Source of the DNA: CAYWWY01 sp964580185
GTDB taxonomy: Bacteria; Thermotogota; Thermotogae; MWEM01
DNA: 64,000 nt
NCBI GenBank assembly: GCA_964580185.1
Contig: CAZOJQ010000010.1
Coordinates: 1-64,000 of the forward strand
Reading direction: 5' to 3'
Shown: one piece after another, positions 32,336 to 40,281 of the stretch
Numbering within the stretch: position 1 is the first letter of the stretch
How the letters are laid out: every line of letters starts with the position of its first letter
Made by a program: the position numbers and the translations under genes
The notes under the pieces: model-generated
The model's database searches: none
Seen by the model: only the letters and a program-made list of their open reading frames with translations
Told to the model about the DNA's origin: nothing

Positions 32336-33351
32336 GAAACACACTCTCCTCTTCGGAGCCTTTCCTTATACTCATTCAGAACCTGATCCATTTGCTCAAG
32401 TTCATGCAATCGAACCTTTTCTGCTGCTGAGGTTTCAATCACCCTTCGGATGCCTCCATGGGCCAGAATCACCCTCCTATTTCCCATTAAAGCCAGTATT
32501 GGATCATGCGTAGCAACCAATACGATCTTCCCTTTGTTTTCCAGCAATGAGATTGCTTTCCGTCGGTTAATCCCAGCATTTTCAATTTCGTCAATCAAAA
32601 GAATCGGAGATGCGCTTAAAAAAATGGTATCCGCAATCATAAGCGCTCGGGATTGCCCTCCGCTTAGGGACGTAAGAGGCGTATCGGGAAACACGGGTTC
32701 GCCCGATAAAGAATTTGTGTGTTCAATGATCGCGCGCACTTTTTCCTGGGATCCTTCTTTATCCCTTTCATGGACCATCCGACATTGGGCATGCATTACA
32801 AGAAACTCTTCAACCGTACGATCCATAACAAAATTCATGTTTTGAGTGAGCTGAGCGACGAGTTTGTTGCTTAATGACGAGCGCCAGGACTCCAACGGAG
32901 GGTTCCCATTGACAAGGATTCGTCGGCCTGTAGGAGTATCTCCTTGAGCCAACCATTCAATATCTGCCAAAAGCCTACTCTTGCCTGAGCCTGTTGGGCC
33001 CAAAATGTTAATTACTTCTCCCTTAGCCATGGTACACGATAGGGGTTCTGGGTTCCCGTGTTTATCGGTCCCTCCCTGGATGGTTAATGTTTCAATGGAA
33101 ATGGACTGGTGTTTGGAGAGATGATTAATTTGCTCCAAAAAAAGCATCAATCGTTCCTCAAGATCCCTTTTACTGGTACCAAGATCGTCCAGTTTCGCTG
33201 AGTCAATTCGATCTATGTATTCGCTGATCGTGGCTTCGAGCGGTACTTCTGGCAAACTCATCATGAGAAAGAATTCGAGTATCTGAGGGTATCTTTGGAT
33301 CACCTGTTCAAATGGTGTATTCAGCGGTGGATGCTCTATAGGAACCATCAT
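32332..33351 (-). CDS. Soluble ABC-type ATPase with DUF1858-like N-terminus
   Basis: 339 residues. Residues 1-75 resemble DUF1858 (QVIQRYPQILEFFLMMSLPE), a small helical domain often near Fe-S or iron proteins. From about 95 on is an ABC ATPase: Walker A GPTGSGKSR, signature SLSGGQSRALM, Walker B ILLIDEIENAG, and His-loop THDP. No membrane part, and no permease gene nearby. Its stop overlaps the next gene (the binding-protein fold) and its start overlaps the GTPase stop, showing tight coupling. A non-transport role in protein or metal-site maturation is plausible. Confidence 0.75.
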   Translation of the reverse strand: MMVPIEHPPLNTPFEQVIQRYPQILEFFLMMSLPEVPLEATISEYIDRIDSAKLDDLGTSKRDLEERLMLFLEQINHLSKHQSISIETLTIQGGTDKHGNPEPLSCTMAKGEVINILGPTGSGKSRLLADIEWLAQGDTPTGRRILVNGNPPLESWRSSLSNKLVAQLTQNMNFVMDRTVEEFLVMHAQCRMVHERDKEGSQEKVRAIIEHTNSLSGEPVFPDTPLTSLSGGQSRALMIADTIFLSASPILLIDEIENAGINRRKAISLLENKGKIVLVATHDPILALMGNRRVILAHGGIRRVIETSAAEKVRLHELEQMDQVLNEYKERLRRGECVS

Positions 33352-34052
33352 GGATTGTTCTCTCCAAAATCCATTTTACGAACACTCCCCATTTGGAACT
33401 CATCTCCAATTCTGGTTTCTCCCAAACAATAGGAACACAAAGCAGATGGAACGGAAAACCGCAGGTTGGTTCCTTGAAGGGAGACCAAGTCAATGCTTCT
33501 GCTGAACAGTTGAGCGATCGGTTCCGCTCCTTGTCCTGTATTTCCTTGGACATGAAAGATTTCGCATCTTGGGTTCGCTTGGAGAATTTTGAATGCAAAA
33601 ACCTCCCGTTCAGCTTGCGAAACAACATCCCCTTTGGTAATAATGACAACATCTGCTGATTTGAGCATTGGTCCGATCTTAAAGGGCGTGTGGACCCCCA
33701 TAAGGTTATCGATCACGCAAATGGCCGTAACCCCATGAATGTGAGGAGAACACCGATTGCATAATCCGGCGCTTTCGCTCACCAACAGATCAAACCCTTG
33801 TTGTAATCCCCATTGAATGCATTCTCCAATGTTGCTGACAAAAAAATGATCGGGGCAAAGAGTGCCTGAAAGACCCGTCTTGATCGGAATGCCCTCTTTT
33901 TCGTACATTAGATGATCTTGAGCGGAGAGGCAATCCATTTTCACTGCACCGATCTTCATTCCTGCTTTCCTCAAAACTTTGGCGGTTTTTAGGATCACGG
34001 AAGTCTTCCCGACAGAGGGAGGTCCAGATACGGTGACAACTTTCATTTCCAT
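33348..34052 (-). CDS. G3E-like (HypB/CobW/UreG-type) P-loop GTPase
   Basis: 234 residues. G1 loop SGPPSVGKTS at residues 9-18, a Mg2+-site aspartate in AVKMDCLS, and VVIITKGDV as the base-recognition motif (TKxD). Three Cys pairs: CPDHFF, CNRCSPH and, near the C-terminus, CSYCLGE. HypB, UreG and related proteins load nickel or other metals into enzymes; the Cys pairs suggest a metal-binding site here too. It is coupled to the ABC ATPase that follows, with an 86-nt gap from the FeoB gene. Confidence 0.75.
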   Translation of the reverse strand: MEMKVVTVSGPPSVGKTSVILKTAKVLRKAGMKIGAVKMDCLSAQDHLMYEKEGIPIKTGLSGTLCPDHFFVSNIGECIQWGLQQGFDLLVSESAGLCNRCSPHIHGVTAICVIDNLMGVHTPFKIGPMLKSADVVIITKGDVVSQAEREVFAFKILQANPRCEIFHVQGNTGQGAEPIAQLFSRSIDLVSLQGTNLRFSVPSALCSYCLGETRIGDEFQMGSVRKMDFGENNP

Positions 34053-34137
34053 TCTTTCCTTTTGATCGATATGGTCCTATTCGCGCTTTTTTTCGTCAAA
34101 AGCATACAATGTGTTACCTACCCTCCTATGGGATCGC

Positions 34138-36084
34138 TTATATAGCGGAGGATCTCCTTTTTCGCGCAACCGCTGTAAAAACAGTTAATGAGGCGATGCC
34201 TGCATATACAACCAAGAACATTGATACGCCGGTAAACCCAAGCAAAGTCCCCAAAGAGAACACGAAAGTGGCAATGAGAAACCCAATAACAATCGGGTAT
34301 ACAGTGGCAAGGATTGCCCATTTCCATCCAATTTGGGCAGCAATTGTGATGATTGTGGCCAAACAGGGTGGATAAAGAATCATAAACAGAATCATAGCCG
34401 TGCCATGCAAAGGGGTGGCATCGATTCCTTCGTTCATATCCCGATACAGTACTCCCAAAGTGGCCACAACATTTTCTTTTGCTGCAAATGCGCTAATCAG
34501 GCCCACATTGATTCTCCAATCAAAACCTGCCCATTGAGTAATCGGCTCTACCCACTTTCCAACCGATCCAAGAAAGCTACCCATCAGGATTTCCTCGTTC
34601 CGATCGTATCGAATCATTCTTCGTTGAGTCTGGAGTTGCCGTACTGCTTGGGACACTTGAAGCGCCTGGGGATCCATCAACCCTTCTTGGGTCAAGAGAA
34701 GCCTTCTCCCAATCAGATAGAAGACCGATGGCTCCACCATAGTTTTGAACAACCCTGTTGCCTGATCCTGAGGGGAAAGGGATTGATAGAAATTGGTTGC
34801 TTCTTGGAGCGTTTTCCACAACTGATCCCGATTCTGAGTGGGCAATCGAATCGCTCCCCCATTGGCAATGAGATAAAAAGAAGGGTTTTCACGGAAGAAG
34901 TCTTGGTGAATGGGGGAGGCGAAATCGAGTGTTCGGTCTTGGATTGATGATCGATACCTGTTAACATATGAGAGGTACGAGGCAATTTGATCCGGAGTAT
35001 GGATCAGCAATAGATACGGATTATCCAATCCCGATGCTTCATAGAAATCGTTCAATACTTCGTTCACCCGAGAATCGATCCTCATTTCTTCAGAAGACCC
35101 CAAACCGGGATAATTCAGCAAAAAGAAAAGAACTGCCATTACCACAGCAACAATCGTCACTACTTTCTTGATAAATCCCCACGTGCGTTCGATCACTCGT
35201 GTCATGACGTTTTTCACAGAAGGGACATGGTAAGCGGGCAACTCCATTATGAAGGGGGCGCGTTCCACTTTTCTCAGTATCGTTTTGGAAAGCATACTGC
35301 TAATGCTCAGCCCGAGAAAGATGGTTATGGTGGAAATAAGAAACATCATCAGGCCCATCGAACCAGGAAAGAACAACCCAACCATCAAAGTGAAAAACGG
35401 AATCTTAGCCATGCAGTTCATTAAAGGTATGATCAGGATTGTTGCCAGTCTTGCGTGCTTGTCTTTAATCGTTCGGGTCGCCATCACTCCGGGAACTGCG
35501 CACCCTCCTATGTATAGGCCCGAAAGGATCAAAGGCAATGCGGATTGACCATGAAGGCCAAACGGACGAAAGACCCGATCCAAAATAAAAGCCACACGAG
35601 CCATATACCCTGAATCTTCCATCACCGCTATAATCAGAAACAAGATCACAAAGATTGGAATATAGACCAATACGGAGAACACGCCCTGAAATACCCAAGC
35701 AAAAAAAGAAAGAATCACCGGATCTTGAATGAACCCTTCTGCGGGAAGAAAAGACAAAAACCCGGCTTGCACTTGGCTCAGAACGGGCGTTAAGAGAGTA
35801 GAAAGCCGGTATCCCTGGACAATCGCCAATTCGTACACCAAGAACAGAGTAAACAGAAGGAAGATTGGTCCAGCGATTCTATTGCATAGAACCGCATCCA
35901 AACGATCGGTAATTGTTTTTTGGCCAGGCTTTATCTCACAAACGCATCGATCCACGATTGATTGCGCCCGATGATACCGCGCTTCTGCGATTGTCAGTTG
36001 CGCATTTTGGATGTCCATTTCGGATTTCTTTCGGATATCCTTCACGGTTTTTGAGGAAGGAGGAGAGAGATTATCTTTAGGCAT
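34138..36084 (-). CDS. feoB: FeoB membrane (transport) domain, separate gene
   Basis: About 648 residues starting at ATG 36084, which overlaps the GTPase-domain stop. GGAGG lies 4 nt upstream. After a charged cytoplasmic stretch it has about 10 membrane segments with Nucleoside_recognition/Gate features (GYMARVAFILDRVFRPFGLH and CAVPGVMATRTIKD). A loop of about 190 residues (about 390-580) sits between helices near the middle, larger than in E. coli FeoB. It is the Fe2+ permease part. The split from the G-domain is unusual, since FeoB is normally one polypeptide. Confidence 0.88.
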   Translation of the reverse strand: MPKDNLSPPSSKTVKDIRKKSEMDIQNAQLTIAEARYHRAQSIVDRCVCEIKPGQKTITDRLDAVLCNRIAGPIFLLFTLFLVYELAIVQGYRLSTLLTPVLSQVQAGFLSFLPAEGFIQDPVILSFFAWVFQGVFSVLVYIPIFVILFLIIAVMEDSGYMARVAFILDRVFRPFGLHGQSALPLILSGLYIGGCAVPGVMATRTIKDKHARLATILIIPLMNCMAKIPFFTLMVGLFFPGSMGLMMFLISTITIFLGLSISSMLSKTILRKVERAPFIMELPAYHVPSVKNVMTRVIERTWGFIKKVVTIVAVVMAVLFFLLNYPGLGSSEEMRIDSRVNEVLNDFYEASGLDNPYLLLIHTPDQIASYLSYVNRYRSSIQDRTLDFASPIHQDFFRENPSFYLIANGGAIRLPTQNRDQLWKTLQEATNFYQSLSPQDQATGLFKTMVEPSVFYLIGRRLLLTQEGLMDPQALQVSQAVRQLQTQRRMIRYDRNEEILMGSFLGSVGKWVEPITQWAGFDWRINVGLISAFAAKENVVATLGVLYRDMNEGIDATPLHGTAMILFMILYPPCLATIITIAAQIGWKWAILATVYPIVIGFLIATFVFSLGTLLGFTGVSMFLVVYAGIASLTVFTAVARKRRSSAI

Positions 36085-36853
36085 GCATCCTCCTCTTCTG
36101 GGGCGAACTATGGAGAAATCGGTCGAGATCTGGATCGTCTTCCCAGATCTTGATCGCCATCCAACGAAGGGGAATTGAAGAAGGAATATCGATCGATGCA
36201 AGCTCTTCTGCTGTTTTCTGGATAACCGGTTCTAATATTGGGCCATAATCCAAAGAAAACCCCGGTTTTTTTGGATGGTTTGCGCAAGAATCAATCATGG
36301 CCCGTTTCAATTCCTGAAGTCCTTTCCCTCGGTTGGCAACGGTTGCGATGATTCCGATACCCAGTTCTTTGGAAAGCGCTTCAATATCCACAACCATTCC
36401 GCGCCCGCGGGCTACATCCGTCATCGTCAAAGCCATCAGCATCGGTCTTTCCAGTTCAAGCAGTTGAAAAGTCAGATATAGGCTACGAACCAGATTTGAC
36501 GCATCGGCTACCTGGACGATCAGATCGATTGGTTGTTGAAGTAGGAAATCGACAGCTACCTTTTCCTCTAAGGAATAGGATGTTAGGCTGTAGGTGCCTG
36601 GAAGATCCACGATGGTCAGAGGAAAACCGGAAACCGTGGCGATCCCGCTCCGTTTTTCCACTGTTGCTCCTGGATAGTTCGCAACAAACTGACGAACGCC
36701 TGTTAGTGCATTAAAAAGTGTGGATTTCCCTACGTTCGGCTGCCCAGCAAACGCAATGGAGTACGAACCTGCCATCGATTGTTGTTCCGTTGGTTCCTCT
36801 TCAATAGGCAAGCATGATAAAGACCCAGGGCAACCGGAACATGGGCTGTTCAT
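36077..36853 (-). CDS. feoB: FeoB GTPase (G) domain, separate gene
   Basis: 258 residues. G1 GQPNVGKST, G2-like YPGATVEKRSG, G3 DLPGTYSLTS, then G4 TMTD where canonical FeoB has N-x-x-D. The region after residue 190 fits the helical GDI/S domain, ending at FLHSSPQKRR. The N-terminus has CSGCPGSLSC, an extra Cys cluster not seen in E. coli FeoB. The gene stops at 36077 and the membrane-domain gene starts at 36084, so the break falls in the S-domain/TM linker. G-domain cycling gates Fe2+ transport. Confidence 0.88.
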   Translation of the reverse strand: MNSPCSGCPGSLSCLPIEEEPTEQQSMAGSYSIAFAGQPNVGKSTLFNALTGVRQFVANYPGATVEKRSGIATVSGFPLTIVDLPGTYSLTSYSLEEKVAVDFLLQQPIDLIVQVADASNLVRSLYLTFQLLELERPMLMALTMTDVARGRGMVVDIEALSKELGIGIIATVANRGKGLQELKRAMIDSCANHPKKPGFSLDYGPILEPVIQKTAEELASIDIPSSIPLRWMAIKIWEDDPDLDRFLHSSPQKRRMHA

Positions 36854-37077
36854 TCAATCACCTCAACCATGATCTTCTTCGCTTCATCATGCCGCAAACT
36901 GACAAGCGTCCGGTGGAGAAGCACTTCGATGGGATCTGCCAGAGGGGCGTTTCGAACGACTTCGACATGAGCGCCCGTTATGAACCCAAAATCGAGAAGC
37001 CGTTTTCCCGCCATACCAGAGGGATCCATCGACACAATACGGCACCGCATACCCGGTTTTACTTTCTCAAGCTCCAT
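36850..37077 (-). CDS. feoA: FeoA (SH3-like core protein), first copy
   Basis: 75 residues, the standard FeoA size: EKVKPGMRCRIVSMDP, then GKRLLDFGFITGAHVEVVRNAPLADPIEVLL, an SH3-like fold. It starts inside the end of the longer FeoA-like gene and ends at the FeoB G-domain start (4-nt overlap). FeoA interacts with FeoB in the cytoplasm and is needed for efficient iron uptake. Confidence 0.92.
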   Translation of the reverse strand: MELEKVKPGMRCRIVSMDPSGMAGKRLLDFGFITGAHVEVVRNAPLADPIEVLLHRTLVSLRHDEAKKIMVEVIE

Positions 37078-37373
37078 CTTTTCCCCTCCCTTTTCCTCAG
37101 ACTCTTTCCATGGTGTTGTCGAAACTGATGAGGCCCTTCAGGGTTGATCTCTTCGACAAAGACTTCGGAAGCCAAGTTTTTTTCGAGCACCAAACGGCTA
37201 TGATCCACTGCGATCAAATAGGGGGCATTCCCTTTTCCCGCAATCAATACTTCCGCGATTGCGCCAAAAGAAAGCCCCATATCCATAAGTCTCCTCTTGG
37301 TCTCTCCGGATCCCGAATGGGTGATAATCCGAACTTTCGTCCTGTCTTTTCCTATTTGGTTCAAAGAAACCAT
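37059..37373 (-). CDS. feoA: FeoA-like protein, second copy with C-terminal tail
   Basis: 104 residues starting at ATG 37373 after GGAGGG. Residues 15-75 are a FeoA SH3-like domain (KRRLMDMGLSFGAIAEVLIA). A basic tail (HGKSLRKREGKRWSLRK) replaces the usual stop. Two adjacent FeoA proteins in one feo operon are known from other anaerobes and may form a hetero-oligomer with FeoB. Confidence 0.9.
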   Translation of the reverse strand: MVSLNQIGKDRTKVRIITHSGSGETKRRLMDMGLSFGAIAEVLIAGKGNAPYLIAVDHSRLVLEKNLASEVFVEEINPEGPHQFRQHHGKSLRKREGKRWSLRK

Positions 37374-37445
37374 TATTGATCCCTCCATTGCATCAAAACA
37401 ACTTTGTAAGGGGTTTTCGGATCAGTTCCTTCCCTTTGATTGAGT

Positions 37446-38039
37446 TCAGTGACAACCGGGCTTTCCGATTGATCCTCTTCGAAAAACAAGCATCAATAAA
37501 GAAATGGCAATCAGCAATAGCAGAAAGGCAATCGCTATTAGCCATCCTTGAATGCGAATCAGCTCTTCTTTAACCGCTCCCTGATCGTGCCCATACAACG
37601 TTTGGTTGGTTAGCCATGATGGAATTCCAATTGGCGCGGTTTGGTTCGGAATGGGGTCTGGAACACTTTGGCCCAAACCAACAGGGGTAGGATCCCCAAT
37701 AACTGTTTCGATTGCCGGATCTGGATCACGCAGCACGGGGCCAGGTCTACGAATCACATGGCCCGGGCCTCCATCAAAAACAATGTCGTATTGATCTACA
37801 TCAGGAATCTCTATAGTAAGAGACCCAAACCGATCAAAAACGCCTTCCCATAGGGTGTTCCCTTCCGAGTCCTCCAGTCTGCACGCCATTCCTGCGGCCG
37901 ATGATCCATCGGAAAATCCCGCTTCAACATAGATCGTTCCGTCTTTGTTATCATCGACAAACATGAGTGGAGTATGCGCCAAAAGCAGCACCGAGAGCAT
38001 TGCCAACACTCCAACGAATCCATAGACTTTGATTCTCAT
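37446..38039 (-). CDS. Membrane-anchored accessory protein of the feo operon
   Basis: 197 residues. A hydrophobic N-terminus, an extracytoplasmic beta-sandwich with DSEGNTLWEG and FGSLTIEIPDVDQYD (carboxypeptidase regulatory-like, as in NikL/CbiL-type accessory proteins), a Pro/Gly-rich linker, then a C-terminal membrane helix (LIAIAFLLLLIAISLLMLVF). First gene after the Fur-type promoter. A metal-facing accessory role in ferrous-iron uptake is inferred from the context. Confidence 0.7.
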   Translation of the reverse strand: MRIKVYGFVGVLAMLSVLLLAHTPLMFVDDNKDGTIYVEAGFSDGSSAAGMACRLEDSEGNTLWEGVFDRFGSLTIEIPDVDQYDIVFDGGPGHVIRRPGPVLRDPDPAIETVIGDPTPVGLGQSVPDPIPNQTAPIGIPSWLTNQTLYGHDQGAVKEELIRIQGWLIAIAFLLLLIAISLLMLVFRRGSIGKPGCH

Positions 38040-38153
38040 ACAACCCTTTCCCCCTTTATAAGTCCATCCAAAACATTTATTGGTTACACTCTTCTTCCAT
38101 GGTGGAAAATTCCGGGTATATCCAGTCTATCCTCTTTGAGAAACAAAACCTAT

Positions 38154-38168
38154 TGAGAATGTTTCTCA
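38154..38168. promoter_or_regulatory. Fur-type box for the feo operon
   Basis: TGAGAATGTTTCTCA, a 7-1-7 dyad (one mismatch) like classic Fur boxes. It lies just downstream of the -10 box of the minus-strand promoter, over the likely transcription start. The equivalent perfect copy is at 51560-51574. Confidence 0.82.
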
Positions 38169-38180
38169 TTTATCATCCCG

Positions 38181-38209
38181 ATTATACTAGAATTTCTTTC
38201 GAAAGTCAA
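38181..38209 (-). promoter_or_regulatory. Promoter of the feo operon
   Basis: Minus strand: TTGACT (38209-38204), exact 17-nt spacer, TATAAT (38186-38181), then the Fur box. The 5' leader to the first gene is about 130 nt and contains no other recognisable feature. Confidence 0.88.
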
Positions 38210-38239
38210 GTATTCGAATTGCCTCATAAAAAATTCCAC

Positions 38240-38469
38240 TCAGCAATGAGGAAAATTCGTCGTTCCTTTCTTGTAGGCTTTTTCGATTTGGACACCAGCT
38301 TGGTTCGCAATGTGATCTGCCATGTATAGCACTTTCGACGATCGGATTGATTCGCGCGCCTCTATTGCTGCAGCATGCTATTCGCTTCCAACGAAAATCT
38401 TCGCTCAGGCGCTTTGTCAAGGGGTACTTTGAGAATACTACCGCTATGCGTGATGATGAACCGGTTCAT
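38240..38469 (-). pseudogene. Degenerate small gene with probable frameshift
   Basis: Two abutting minus-strand frames read like one protein of about 80 residues: the first begins at ATG 38469 (MNRFIITHSGSILKVPLDKA) and stops at TAG after SMLQQ; the second, one frame over, continues HAAAIEARESIRSSKVLYMA and VQIEKAYKKGTTNFPHC to TGA. A single-base indel near the CTGCAGCAA tract would join them. I do not recognise the family. It lies in the gap between the last ABC gene and the feo promoter; no ribosome site is evident, so the call is tentative. Confidence 0.35.
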
Positions 38470-38508
38470 AGTTTGGAAGGGTGAGTCGCATCCTTTTTTT
38501 CTCGTGTC

Positions 38509-40281
38509 TCAGTTTTCTGATTTTCCAATAAATTCTTCACCGATGAGCACTCGGAAGTAAGGACAGTTTTCCATCAATTCTTCATATGTGCCCTCTCCCG
38601 CGATCCGCCCATCTTTTAAGGCGACAATCCGATCCGCGCTTCGGATCGTGGAAATCCGATGCGCGATCACAAGAGTCGCGCGCCTCTTTTTCAAGTCCTG
38701 AATAGCCTGATTGATGAGTCGTTCGTTTTCTGAGTCTAAACTAGCGCTAACCTCATCCAATACCAAAACAGGAGAGCCTTTCAAGAAAGCTTGTGCAATG
38801 GATAGCCGTTGCTTTTCTCCCCCAGATAAACGGAGAGCCCGTTCGCCAATGACTGTATCATATCCATGTGGCAACTGATCGATGAAGCAGTCTGCTCGAG
38901 CCTTTTTCGCTGCTGCTTGGATCTCCTCATCTGTTGCGCCGAGGCATGAAAGGCGGAGGTTTTCTGCTATATTGACATTAAACAAGTATACGTCCTGTGG
39001 GACTACTGTTACGATTTCCCGTAAGTGTTCCAAAGGCATTTCACGAATATCGACGGTATTTATGCTGATGCTTCCACCATCCACATCCCAAAATCTCTGC
39101 AAAAGCCTCGCGACAGTTGTTTTCCCGCTACCCGATGCGCCAACCAAAGCGAGCGTTTCTCCAGTCCGGAAAGAAAAATCCATATCGTATAAAACCGCGG
39201 GATTTTGGTCTTTGGTTTCCTCCGCGGGGTAAGTGAAAGATACGTTTCGGAACTGTACAATAAGGTCTTTCCCATCGTAATCCAACCGTGTCATTCCGTG
39301 ATTTTCCACCATTGGCTCTTTCTCTAGCAAATTGATCACTCTTTGCGCCGCTCCGAAAATTAAACCGTAGTTCGTGCTCATGTTCAGTGCTTCGAAAATT
39401 GGTGAGAAAATGGCTGCGGATAGAACGAATAACGGCATCAGCCACAAAGGAGAAATGCTCCCGTATCCAACCAGCGTCGTGGCGGTTATATAGGAAACAA
39501 GGGTTGCTACTTCTATAAGCAGGATGATTCTGCGGTTTTCATTAGCGCGTCGTTTCGCGTACGTCATCGACGCTCCTGAATACTCAGCGTTGGCTCGAAA
39601 AAAACGACTGAAGTACTCTTGCTGCCACTGAAATGAAATAATGTCCTTTATCCCTTGTATACCGTCAACGATTATCGCACTAAGTTTGCCCATTGTTTGA
39701 CGAACCTGTGCTCCTTGAGAATCGGATTGTTGGGAAGAATGTTTGGGAATCAAAATCAATAACGCAATAAAAGGCAGGATCACAACGGGTAAAATCCATG
39801 AAAAAACTCCCATAAAGACCAAAGCGGCTGTTGGGACGAATACCGCTACGATAATCTGACTGATCGTATGCGCATAGAACCATTCAAGTGTTTCCACATC
39901 ATTAAGAATAATGCTGATCATATCTCCACTTCGTTTATCCATAAGAGCCGCAGGGGCCAATTCATCCAGCTTGTCATAGCACTTATCCCTCAGTTGTGTC
40001 AGTATCCGATATGCCATATCGTGTCCGACCAAAAGGTCTAGATACGAAAAAGCCGCCATGAAGAACACCAGTCCACCTGAAGTAATCATCAGACTCACCA
40101 CTTCTTCTGTATTTCCCATAAGCACTGAGCCTACCAGATACGATGTTACAAGGGCGGTGATCAATGGAAGCACTTTATAAAGGAAATTGAACAGGACTGC
40201 AAAGAAGAGGTAGAATCCAAAACCCTTGATCTGTTTTGCCAGGATAAACGCATATTTCACCCGCAATTTTTCATTCCTCAT
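38509..40281 (-). CDS. ABC half-transporter 4 of the chelate operon (CydC-like)
   Basis: 590 residues: six membrane helices (1-310), then an ATPase with Walker A GASGSGKTTVA, signature RLSGGEKQRLS and Walker B VLVLDEVSASLD. The membrane part resembles CydC-type exporter domains. Its ATG overlaps the upstream partner's stop by 11 nt, so it most likely forms a heterodimer with the 40271-42034 protein. Exporter-type ABC dimers in iron loci can move siderophores or, as in the IrtAB/YbtPQ case, import them. Direction cannot be read here. Confidence 0.88.
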   Translation of the reverse strand: MRNEKLRVKYAFILAKQIKGFGFYLFFAVLFNFLYKVLPLITALVTSYLVGSVLMGNTEEVVSLMITSGGLVFFMAAFSYLDLLVGHDMAYRILTQLRDKCYDKLDELAPAALMDKRSGDMISIILNDVETLEWFYAHTISQIIVAVFVPTAALVFMGVFSWILPVVILPFIALLILIPKHSSQQSDSQGAQVRQTMGKLSAIIVDGIQGIKDIISFQWQQEYFSRFFRANAEYSGASMTYAKRRANENRRIILLIEVATLVSYITATTLVGYGSISPLWLMPLFVLSAAIFSPIFEALNMSTNYGLIFGAAQRVINLLEKEPMVENHGMTRLDYDGKDLIVQFRNVSFTYPAEETKDQNPAVLYDMDFSFRTGETLALVGASGSGKTTVARLLQRFWDVDGGSISINTVDIREMPLEHLREIVTVVPQDVYLFNVNIAENLRLSCLGATDEEIQAAAKKARADCFIDQLPHGYDTVIGERALRLSGGEKQRLSIAQAFLKGSPVLVLDEVSASLDSENERLINQAIQDLKKRRATLVIAHRISTIRSADRIVALKDGRIAGEGTYEELMENCPYFRVLIGEEFIGKSEN

